A stretch of DNA of 64,000 bases from Musa acuminata AAA Group. Lineage: Eukaryota > Streptophyta > Magnoliopsida > Zingiberales > Musaceae. Positions 54,395 through 64,000 of the stretch are shown one piece after another. The notes beneath the pieces are model-generated. The model made no database searches and was not told the DNA's origin. It saw only the letters and a program-made list of their open reading frames with translations. Each line of letters begins with the position of its first letter. Position 1 is the stretch's first letter. The position numbers and the translations under genes are program-made. Where the stretch lies: the NCBI RefSeq assembly GCF_036884655.1, contig NC_088337.1:33703501-33767500 (forward strand), given 5' to 3'.

Positions 54395-54792
54395 ATCCTC
54401 AAATAATGTTCTGATACCTCCTCTATCAAGCCCCCCGAATTATCACATTCAGGAGGTGTGTCCCTGTCTTAAAATCCATAATATTAAAATTTAATCAACA
54501 ATATAATACAAAATCCAACCTAAATTTGAGGACACTAAAAATCATTAAGTCATAATTCACACCCATAATCCAGAATTCATAAGACCGTGTGGTTATAATC
54601 ATACATCAAATGTCTTAGTGATCCTCAAATAATGTTCTGATACCTCCTCTATCAAGCCCCCCGAATTATCACACATTCAGGAGGTGTGACCCTGTCTTAA
54701 AATCCATAATTTTAAAATTTAATCAACAATATAATACAAAATCCAAACTAAATTTGAGGACACTAAAAATCATTAAGTCATAATTCACACTA
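54395..54792. repeat. Direct duplication inside the gypsy remains
   Basis: The stretch TGATCCTCAAATAATGTTCTG .. AATTCACAC appears at about 54393-54562 and again at about 54620-54790 with few differences. Confidence 0.8.
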
Positions 54793-55440
54793 AAAATGTG
54801 TTTTTATAGATAAAGGCCATAAACATGAATTAGTCCTGAAGCAAAATCCATAGAAACACATTTCCATTTCCATCCAGGAATACCAAAAGGTTGCAACAAA
54901 CCTCTAGGTCTTTAGAGTTCTGCTTTGATTTGCTGACAAGTCAAACACTTTGAAACGCACATTGTAATCTCCATCATGACTTCTCATAAATAAAGACTAT
55001 GGAGATCTCTATACATATTAGTGCTACCGGGATGCATGGTGTACTTTGAATTACGATCTTCCTTCAGGATTTGATTCTTGATACCTGGGTCATTTGAAAC
55101 ACATACTCTATCCCAAATCTCAATAGGCCATCAAACAAAATATGAAAATTCGACCTCAATCCCTTTTCTACTTCATTCCTCGAATATATTAAATGTGAAT
55201 CTTGATGTCATCCTTTCCAAATTTGATGAACGAGAACTGATTAAACATAGATAGAGTACATCAATATCAATGAGTCTTGCCCATTTCTCATAATATTCAA
55301 ATCATAATTTTTTTATAATAATCATAATATCAATGATGGAATTATGATTATTAAGGCGTGCATGTCTGTGATTACGATGTAACTATACGAGGAGGTAAGA
55401 CGAGGGAATGGAGGTGATTACGGCACCCACGAGAAGATGA

Positions 55441-56177
55441 AGCAAAGAGGACAAGATGTCCACGTCATCCAAGATTCCTAAAAGACATCAAAGAAAAATT
55501 TTCATCGATCTGTATATAATTTACTAAACCTCAATATAATTTAGCTCATCAAATGTATGAAATATCTCAGTGATCCACAAATCTTGTTCAGATACAACAT
55601 CTGTCACGTGCCCCAAATAATAAACATTCAGGAGGTGTGAGCCTATCTTAAAATCCATATTATTAAAATTTCATCAACAATCTGCTCCAGGATCCAATCT
55701 ACATTTGAGGACACCAAAAATCAATAAAGTCATAATTTGAACCCATAATCCACAATTCATAAGCCTGTGTAGTTATAATCAAGCACCAAATCACTCGATG
55801 ATTCATAAAATCGAAAGCCAACTCAACTAAGCGATAACCACATCATAAATCCATAAGCGCAAAAATCTATACGATCACAAAACCAACATTTACCACAAGT
55901 TTGTATCATTTTACAAATTAAACTTCTTCTACTTCAATCCCTCTTCTCTTCTCTTATCAAGTTACGTTGGTAGTAGCAAGTTTATGCTTTGATATGCTGA
56001 CAAGTCGAACACTTTGAAACATACATTGCAATCACCTTCTTCAAACCTTCTCACGAATAATGACTTTGGAGATCTCTATACATCTTAGTGTACCAGAATG
56101 CATGTTGTACTTTGAATTATGACCTTGCTTCAGGATTTTGTTATTGATAATTGGGTCATTTAGAACACAGACTCTAT
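55441..56177. repeat. 737-bp duplicated gypsy segment, copy 2
   Basis: Second copy of 53237-53973. It stops exactly where the hAT-like element at 56178 begins. Confidence 0.88.
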
Positions 56178-57029
56178 CAGTGTTTACAATAGGCGCTCGG
56201 GTGAGGCAAGGGGAGGCCCAAGCGCCTCACTTTATTTCCAAGCGACATGCTTCAAAGAGGCACTGGTCAATTCGGGTTGATCTTCGGTGCTTTAGTTGGT
56301 TCATTCGAGCCAACTAAATCACCGATATCAGGCTCCCTCTAGCGTTTTCCCCGACTTCCCCGATCCCTAGCCTTCGCGATTTTGCCACCAAGATTTCTTC
56401 TCCGTTGTCGCAGCTCTGTATTGCCGTTGCCACTATCGTTGCTCGCTGCTATTGTCGCTACTCGTCGCTACCACAATCATTGCTCACTGATTGCTTGTCG
56501 CTGCCACAATCGTTGCTTGCCGCTTTTGTCATGGCAACTGTTGCTCGTCGCTCCCGCTTCCGCTCCTGCTATTGCCTGCTACCGGTACTATTGCCTCAAC
56601 AGCCTCGGTCTTCTCACACTCTTCTCACTATATATATTGTTAACAGTATATTAAAAGTATACTGCTAACAATATTCGGATAACAATATTTTTATTTATTA
56701 GATCAATAATATATTATTTTAATTTTAATACCATTAATTTTTATGTATTTAAAATTATTGTTAGTTTTCAGAATAAATGGTAAGTGTACAAAGCAACTCT
56801 ATAATTTGATATAAAATTTTATTGTTTTGATTTTTGAGACTTTTTATTAACGTGACATTGGTATTTTGAACCCGATTTTCTTAATTTAATAATATATGTT
56901 TTATTTAAATAAATATATTTATTAATTATATTATATATTTTTATATTTTAGCGTCTCACTTCGCTCGGACGGGTGCCTAGCGTCTCGGGCGTTTTTGGAC
57001 TTTGGCGCCTAGCGCTTTTTAAATCACTG
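56178..57029. mobile_element. hAT-like non-autonomous DNA element, copy 2
   Basis: The ends are CAGTGTTTACAATAGGCGCT and AGCGCTTTTTAAATCACTG, with inner GGCGCTCGG and GGTGCCTAGCG subterminal repeats. Inner parts (AAGTGTACAAAGCAA, TTAATTATATTATATATTTTT) match copy 1. It sits inside the duplicated gypsy segment; the right flank GTTGTATG does not repeat the left flank GACTCTAT, so no target duplication remains. The 56380-56600 part can be read as a Cys/Leu/Ser-rich frame in two phases, which is composition rather than a gene. Confidence 0.75.
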
Positions 57030-57919
57030 GTTGTATGTATAGTTTCATATGTCAGTAATCAACAAAGAACTTTTAAATTGATTTAAGAGCACTTGGAATG
57101 CCTACGTTAAGGAAAAATCGCATGTTCTAGACTTAAATATTATGCATATAAGGAATATAATAAGGAGCATAAATCATAATGCCTAGTGGACAAATGTTTA
57201 AAGTTTAAGGACATAACAAAAAATAAATGGTAACCAACGGTAACCAACACGAATGTCCACCTGGCCAACCTGAAAAGAGATTATAAAGGATCATGTTTTT
57301 AAGACAAATGCAGGTTTAAATTGAATATTCATGCGATGAAGTAGTTTTCTAGTAAAGGATCTACTTCCTACAAAAAAACATGCACAAAAATAATTCTAGG
57401 AAGGATCTAGATGTCATGTTCAATAAATTCTTGCTGAAAATCACACATAAATAGGGCTTCTGTGCAAAAAACTCTAAAATTTCTCATGTGAAGGCACTTG
57501 TGTTATACCAGTTTAATTACCATACAAAAACATGGTTGTAGACTCACAAAGTATCAAAAGGTAGCCTACAGCAAATTTAGAAAAATAATAGACAAAATTC
57601 AGAAAGGAGAATATAAATTATGGATACAAAGTTAAAATAGCAGAAAATTTTGTACATAATTAAACATGAGTGAAGTTCTAAAAGAACATAAAGACCAGCT
57701 CTTGATAAAATTACCAAATTATACACTTTTGCAAAAATATCTCAAAATAGATAAGCTAAAAGACATTATTCAAGAAGAATTAATCCAATTTGGAGAGGAC
57801 AAGGACTATTGTTGATAACAGAGCTGGCTTGATGCATATTGTAAAACAAGATGTCACCTCCTTCCACGATGATATTGATGCTAAAAAATACCAGAGCTCA
57901 TCCTTGTCATTTGATTCTC
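57030..57919. other. AT-rich spacer
   Basis: No supported gene. A 64-codon frame at 57790-57984 runs into segmental block B and matches nothing I recognise. Confidence 0.45.
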
Positions 57920-58890
57920 CATTAGAACCAAAAGAGGAGGATCTTTTAATTCAATCCAAATTTCATAGCTATAAACCTTTGTAAACTTTTATTTCAAGCT
58001 TTTGATTAAGGCACGAACCAACAACTATGTAACATCAAACCAATATATATTTTTGGAAATTTTTAGGCCATCTGCAGCTGCTTTCAAGCCAGCTAAACTG
58101 TTCTGAACTTTGATCTTATTATACATTTAAATCAAAAAAATCTGGAAAATTAATAGATGAAACAATTATTATTTCATCAAATTATTGTTATCCCAATCAT
58201 AAATATAAATTGAGCATCAATGAAAAGCCCAGTAATTGTTGTCTATATTAAGAAGTCAATCTTGTGTAGACTATGTCATCTTCTGGCTTAAACATAATTA
58301 TATTAAATAACATTTGTCTAGCCTTTTTGACCTTTTAATAAAAAGAATTATACTAGGTGACCACAGACATCATAAACCTAAAAGGATGGATACCAAGAAC
58401 ATAATGAAATAAAAAAAAGAGGAAAAGAAATTATACCATATTCTAAAGAGGAGATTATCTTACTGGCCCTACTACACTATATAACTTTCCTTTCCTCCAA
58501 AAAGCATGAGCGAAAGAGAAATAAGCAATTACGCAAAAATTTTATAACAAAATGGAAACATGTGAGAAATTACAATTGATGGAGCTTTTCAACATCAATT
58601 GCCGAGACCGCAGACAACAAAACAATCATCAAAATCAATCAAGATCTAGAGATAAGGTTCTATGAAACTCCTATAGGGCTCAATGAATGTGAACTTCAGA
58701 TTTTATATTAAATAAAAAATTAAATAATTCCACATATTGACAATGTCAACACTGATGACATAGAGAAATGCTAAATCCTTAAAGACAGGAAAATCCCATC
58801 TCCTTGTTCAAGAGAAATTAGACCTTGTTGATTCATCCAACAACTACTCTTCCATAGATTTTCGGAGATGCAAAGGTGATGGCAAGCATC
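57920..58890. repeat. Segmental repeat block B
   Basis: Diverged copy of block A (47129-48240), with several indels, continuing to about the CTTGTTCAAGAGA stretch near 58803 that also occurs at 48400. Confidence 0.75.
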
Positions 58891-58920
58891 CTTTATCTTG
58901 AGGAAGGGCAGAAGAGGGAC

Positions 58921-59950
58921 AAATGAGACGATGATGAGAATGTCTAAGGATTGAGCAAATGAGGCTCAAGAAGGTAGTTGTGGGGAGTTGGGAGGCGGCG
59001 AGTGGAGGAAGCCATGGAGAGCAATGGAGACGATGGGATTTGTCGCATTAACATGAAGGTTTTATCGTATTAAAATCATGATTTGGTACAAAATATAAAT
59101 ACTACTAAAATATATGAATAATAACCAGGCCACGTTGGCGATAGTTAATGACTAGGGTAATTCAGAATTTGATTATTTTAGGGTTTAGGGGAAAATATAA
59201 ATGTTAGATTCATGAATGCATATTCGTCAAGCCATCCAAAAGTCTTATATAAGATGACGTACTAATATGTATACTAAACAGATGTAACAGAATTAGTAAT
59301 GAAAATGCATTATGGAAAGAAAATGCAAATCAAGCATAACAATGGAGACGATAATGAGAATGTCTAAGGATTGAGCAAATGAGGCTCAAGAAGGTAGTTG
59401 TGGGGAGTTGGGAGGCGGCGCGTGGAGGGATCCATGGAGAGCAATGGAGACGAAGGGATTTGTCGCATTAACATGAAGGGTTTATCGTATTAAAATCAAG
59501 ATTTGGTACAAAATATAAATATTACTAAAATATATGAATAATAACCAGGCCACGTTGGCGATAATTAATGACTAGCCCATTACCGTGTAGAGGTACGCCA
59601 TTACTACTCACAATAGGCCCATTATTGTTCATTAATGGGAAAAAAGTAATACTAATTGAAAAATAAAATTTAACAAAATAAATGCTAGCTTAATTTATTA
59701 AACTTACAATGAAAAGGGAAATACAAAAAGTTCAAGAAAGATTGAAAACTGAGAGGGAAAAATAGGGTAATTCAGAATTTGATAATTTTAGGGTTTAGGG
59801 GAAAATATAAATGTTAGATTCATGAATGCATATTCGTCAAGCCATCCAAAAGTCTTATATAAGATGACGTACTAATATGTATACTAGACAGATGTAACAG
59901 AATTAGTAATGAAAATGCATTATGGAAAGAAAATGCAAATCAAGTATAAC
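58921..59950. repeat. Tandem pair of a 420-bp unit, second copy with 190 extra bases
   Basis: Copy 1 is 58921-59340 and copy 2 is 59341-59950. They are nearly identical (offset 420, then 610). The extra bases 59576-59765 are bounded by TAG on both sides. Both copies carry a 23-codon minus-strand frame (59015-58944 and 59435-59364). Confidence 0.9.
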
Positions 59951-62516
59951 ATCCCATAAAAAAAAATGAAAGGAGACAAAACTAAATTGCACAAGAATAT
60001 TCACTCAAGCATTAGAACTACAAAAGTCCAATAAGCTTCAATCAAAACAATGCTCACCTGAATAAATATCATATTCAATTACTGGTTGTAGTCGGTGCCT
60101 GCCTTGGCTTGCCATATAGAACTTCCCACACTCACTAAGCTGATCATAATATTACAAACAGATTAGCTGGATTTATCAAACACTAATGAATAAACTTTCT
60201 CAGCCACTTATCGGCAACCAATCCAATTATCTCTTCTTCATCCATAAGAAGCACAAACAGCACAATCATAGCAACACACTATGACCAAAAAATCTACTAC
60301 ACCTCAGGTTCCTTTATCAACGCAATTATGCCATTGACAGAAGGTTTCCTCGCCAATGGGCATAAATCAATCATGTGGGAAAGGAACACTCCATGTCCCA
60401 AAGAACCAACCTACTTACTCTTCTCCTCTGGACCATTAGATCAAGAATCTGTGATCAAACAGCAATGATAGCGCTGGAAGAAAGACAGAGCATCACCGGC
60501 CTAATGAGAGAAAAAAACCTCCTCGTAAATTGCCATCTTCATTGCAAGCTAGGCAGCAGCATAGCTTGCTATGAAAATCTGTGACCAAAAGAATCTTTGA
60601 ACCGACACTTCTCTGCACCAAGGATCAAGAATTTACGAAAGAATAGCCACCATAGGATAGGAAACAAGCAAAAGCATGAGATCACCATCGATGCAACTAC
60701 AGAAAACCCTCCTTGTTGATCGCCACCTTCGTTTTTAGCCTCTACCAAGGAATCTAAGCTGATGATGGTGTCTACGGCTAGGTTTCCACCTTCGTCGAGG
60801 AAGTGGCGGTCATGAAATAGACCAAAAGAATCTTTCCCAATGAATCCCTGTACCGAACTATCTTTGGACCAAGGATCAAGAACTTACGACGGAACGATGA
60901 CAATAGGATGGAAGCAAGCAAAAGCATGCCATTGTCATCGAAGACCGATGCAACAAGAGAAAACCCACCCCCACCTCGTCCATGAAAAGTAGCCTGTCGC
61001 CACCATTAAGTAAGTGGTTGGGCAGCCACGAAAATTGACCAAAAGAATCTTTCCGAAAGAATCCTCGTATTGACCCTTAATGCTTGGTCGTGGTTCATAT
61101 AGAGAAGAATATCCCTTGCCATCAACCACATTAAAGTATGTCATCTCTATGCAACAAGAGAAGGGAACAGTAGCTTTCAAGAGATTACTTGCTGCCTATA
61201 AAATCTGAAGAATGAAAGATGAGCAGTGTTCAAGCATGGAAAGTTGATTCTGAAATATAGGTACCACAGCTAATTCCTCAGCTGTCACTGTCAATGTCTC
61301 CAAGTTCTAATTTTCTGAAACTTACTAAGAGACCCTGAGCTTTTTGAACAAATTCAGAGATATCAATGTGGTCAAAGTCTTCAATACCAGGTACTACATA
61401 TGTGACTTGTTGGAGCTTTATTAAGCAAATCATTCTATTCTTCTTTAAAAATTAAATAATAAACTAAATTTGGTACCTCAGAATCAGTAATATCAAATAT
61501 AACATAGAGTAGTCAGAGGAGATATAAAAGATAAACAAACACCGAGAGATCTATTTAGCAGCAGAAATTGTTCATAGGAATCTGATCACAAACCATCCAA
61601 TTTTTCTTCCCATCTGGCTTTTGGACAACTGGAAGCAATGTTTTTTGGGAATCATTCATAAACTTGAGTAATAATCCTGTAAGTTTTCTTCTCCAATTTA
61701 GCATCAAATAACTCCCTACTGCTTGGTAATCCCACTCTGGAAAGATAACAAACATAAAAAATACCAAATATTTAAGCTAATGAACAAATAAAGAAATGTC
61801 AACTTCAACAAAAGAAAAAGAATGTTCTACTGGTTTCATAAAACAAATTAACCTTTGAGAAAAATTCAATGATCCTCGCCTTATATCTGGGATGTACAAG
61901 TCATTGAAGCTCTACTTGTGCATCCTTACCAATCAGTCAACATTGCACAAGGCAATATGCAGCTCATGCCATTACATGCAACTAGAATGTACTAACGTAA
62001 CCAAGGACATATATGATAAAAAACTCATAAATGGGGGCAATCCCTTAATACAAATGACTTTAAAATTGAGATTAATCTTAATACAAGGTGAAGATTGCCC
62101 TTAATACAAGGGCAATCTTCACATGCCTTTAGCATTCACAGATCAGAGCCAATGGCTTTAAAATTGAGATTATCATCCGTACCTTTTCTAGAGGAGTGAA
62201 TGATACAATGACATTTTAATGTTCGAGATATACCCTACTATTGAACATAAAGATGCTTGATAGCCTCTATTTCGGTGCAAGCAATCACTTCATCAATGTT
62301 ATGACAAGAGATGCATGTACACACTGTACGTTCTCATTTGAACTGAAAGCTAGGTGATAAACAGTATGGCCTTTCTATGTTGCACCACCAATATCTCAAA
62401 TAAAACATGGGTCAAAGATGTCAGATGCACCAATGAGTAAAAGACGGGCAATTTAAGGATTCAGAAAAAGAAACATAAATCTCAGTTAAAATAATATAAT
62501 TCCTTTAATATACAAA
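59951..62516. other. Repeat-derived stretch with decayed coding pieces
   Basis: On the minus strand, 61760-61560 and 62465-62200 show protein-like frames broken by stops. The latter reads KIARLLLIGASDIFDP, then GHTVYHLAFSSNENV, which is ankyrin-like. The former can be read as EWDYQAVGSYLMLNWRRKL or, in another frame, as SRELFDAKLEKKTYRIITQV; I do not recognise either. No intact gene is supported. Confidence 0.35.
60375..61200. repeat. Three to four diverged ~230-bp direct repeats
   Basis: The motif GACCAAAAGAATCTTT recurs near 60585, 60820 and 61036, each followed by a related CCAAGGATCAAGAA.TTACGA or similar segment, AGCAAGCAAAAGCATG and a GATGCAAC.A.AGAAAAC stretch. Confidence 0.7.
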
Positions 62517-62935
62517 CTTCCTATGGTTTTAGTTCTGTTAAAAAGAACTATGAGCTACCATAGGGACTTCCAACTTATTATTTATTGACCAAATTATCAA
62601 TAAGCAATACTACACTAAATTATTTATTCACCAAAAGAGAAGATTATCCAATAGCCCTACTACACTATATAACTTTCCTTTCCTCAAGAAAACACGAGCA
62701 ATAAAAAGAAGAAGAAACCAGACATATTTTATAAAAAAATACAAACATGTGAGAAGTTAAAATTGATGGTGTCAAAAAGATGATCAGCAAACCCATTAAC
62801 TAACATTCCACCTGGAATCAGAGAATATAGAAAATAACCTGCTCTGAAGATTAAAAACACCAATTACCAAGATCGCATACAATAACCCACAATATCGAGA
62901 TTTTCCACATCAGTAACCTACTCTATCGGGGGTGG
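62517..62935. repeat. Segmental repeat block C
   Basis: Close copy of 63537-63965 about 1.03 kb to the right. It begins CTTCCTATGGTTTTAGTTC and runs to CTACTCTATCGG, after which the sequence turns G-rich. Confidence 0.88.
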
Positions 62936-63497
62936 GGGCGGCGGTTGCGGGGTGTGTTGGGTGTGGGGGGGCGCTTCCAGGAAGGGATGGAAGAGGGAGG
63001 AAGAGCTGTGGTCCCGGAGGGGAAGAGGAGGGGAGGATGGTGTCGGAGAAGGGGGAGGAAACGTGACGAAGGGGGAAGGAGGGAAGGGGAGGATGGTGTC
63101 GGGGAAGTGAGGAGCAGCGAGAGAGGGGTAAATGGTAAAGAGGGAGGAGAAGGGAGGGGGAGGAAGGTGTCGACGGAAGGATCGGAGCTGCGACAGTGGA
63201 AGAGGGAGGGGGAGAGAGGAGGGATCGGGGAAAGGAGTGCTACAACGGCGAAGGAGGAAGAGGAAAAGAAAGAGAGAGATACCGGGGCGCGGAGACGCTG
63301 TTTCGCCGATGGAGAGGAAAACGCCGCAGCGACAGGAACTCAGCGGAGGAAGACACCGCCGTTGCGTCCGCTGTTCGCCGATGGGGAGGAAGACAGCCGA
63401 TCGCCGAGCAAAGCCGCAGTCGTCGCACGGGAGAAAGAGTCGCTGGGTTTAGGGCACGGATGACCCGGTGTGCATTGTGCGGTGGGTAAGGGGCGGG
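62936..63497 (-). promoter_or_regulatory. GC-rich leader-like block on the minus strand
   Basis: The plus strand is almost pure G/A (GGAGGAAGAG repeats); the minus strand is C/T-rich like a plant 5' leader and follows a TATA motif at 63506-63498. Plus-strand frames here (Arg/Gly/Glu-rich) reflect composition. No ATG-led protein could be followed to a splice donor, so the gene served, if any, is unknown. Confidence 0.4.
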
Positions 63498-63506
63498 ATT
63501 TTATAC
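63498..63506 (-). promoter_or_regulatory. Candidate TATA box
   Basis: The minus strand reads GTATAAAAT followed by CCCGCCCC and then the C/T-rich block, a plausible core promoter layout. No transcript evidence is available. Confidence 0.4.
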
Positions 63507-63536
63507 AGTCCATATTCAACATATTATTTATTCACC

Positions 63537-63965
63537 AAACTTCTATGGTTTTAGTTCTTTTAAAAAGAACTATGAGCTACCACAGGGACTTCCAACATAT
63601 TATTTATTCACCAAATTATTAATAAGTAATACTACACTAAATTATTTATTCACCAAAAGAGAAGATTATCTACTAGCTCTACTACACTATGTAACTTTCC
63701 TTTCCTCCAGAAAACACGAGCAATAAAAAGAAAAAGAAATCAGACATATATTTTATAAAAAATAGAAACATGTTAGAAGTTAAAATTGATGGCGTCAAGA
63801 ATATGATCAGCAAACCCAATAACTATAACATTCTACCAGGAATCAGAGAATATAAAAAATAACCTACTCTATCAAGATTAAAAATAACAATTGCCAAGAT
63901 CGCATACCATAACCTAGAATATCGAGATTTTCATCATCAGCAACCAACTCTATCGGCTAAGGGTG
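63537..63965. repeat. Segmental repeat block D
   Basis: Second copy of block C. It contains the 19-base palindrome AGTTCTTTTAAAAAGAACT and again leads into a G-rich stretch at the window end, suggesting another repeat unit beyond. Confidence 0.88.
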
Positions 63966-63986
63966 CAGGGAAGGGGGCACCGTCGT

Positions 63987-64000
63987 GGGGGGGGGGGGGG
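63987..64000. repeat. Poly-G run at the window edge
   Basis: Fourteen consecutive G end the window, at the place where the second GC-rich leader block should start. Length may be unreliable. Confidence 0.8.

Larger units (their letters stand above)
52921..56177 (-). mobile_element. Ty3/gypsy retrotransposon remains (integrase region)
   Basis: The minus strand at about 55090-54905 reads GIKNQILKE, TMHPGSTNMYRDLHSLY and, after a stop, CVSKCLTCQQIKAE. These are the HHCC zinc-binding part of a gypsy integrase (HPGSTKMYRDL, CxxCQQxKAEH). A more decayed copy of the same part occurs near 53900-53780 (TKMYRDLQSHY, LTCQHIKAE in shifted frames) and again at 56105-55985. Stops and frameshifts exclude function. 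The stretch also contains LTR-like pieces around 54395-54480 and 54621-54710 with CACATTCAGGAGGTGTG. Confidence 0.75.

Noticed and set aside
62945..63463. 172-codon Arg/Gly/Glu-rich ORF
   Set aside because: Purine-rich DNA open in two plus-strand frames; no motif and no codon structure of a gene.

Overview
The window is nuclear DNA of a flowering plant. All recognisable genes belong to plant families, introns are long and AT-rich with GT..AG borders, (TA)n microsatellites are frequent, and plant LTR, LINE and hAT element remains are present. A non-grass monocot, for example a banana-like Zingiberales, would fit, but the sequence read by eye does not prove the lineage. No operon, CRISPR array, phage or tRNA gene was seen. 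Splice-level gene models below were built by joining frames across GT..AG sites; for the four complete models the exon lengths sum to whole codons.

Left part, 1-36 kb, carries the genes. It holds the 3' end of a RING-finger gene (1-348, +); a 2.15-kb solo LTR with an exact 5-bp target duplication (5804-7951); an XRI1-like gene (9181-10744, -; first exon not located); a 13-exon DUF707 gene (16351-21925, +); a two-exon gene with a Cys-rich tail and no known function (24763-25926, +); and an 11-exon MAP65 microtubule-bundling protein gene (28938-36004, +). Spacers contain AT microsatellites and little else.

Middle, 36-43 kb: low-complexity and palindromic AT repeats, a decayed LINE-type ORF1 piece (37912-38340, -), a complete three-exon F-box/MYND zinc-finger gene (39378-40749, -), and a perfect 182-bp tandem duplication (42891-43254).

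Right part, 43-64 kb, is repeat-dominated. It contains two hAT-like non-autonomous elements (45320-46497 and 56178-57029), a hAT transposase scrap, a truncated and frameshifted copy of the TFIIIB subunit gene BDP1 (50719-52710, -), Ty3/gypsy integrase remains with a 737-bp internal duplication, a 420/610-bp tandem pair differing by a 190-bp indel, and a ~1-kb tandem unit carrying a GC-rich leader with a TATA box at the window edge. Four related blocks (47.1, 57.9, 62.5, 63.5 kb) show that this end grew by segmental duplication.

The genes do not form a pathway: DNA repair/meiosis (XRI1), microtubule bundling (MAP65), protein turnover (RING, F-box/MYND), a presumed membrane-anchored DUF707 protein and an unknown are ordinary neighbours in a plant genome. 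I found no convincing new biological system. The most informative signals are the dated structural events (solo LTR, nested hAT in gypsy, tandem duplications) and the broken BDP1 copy.
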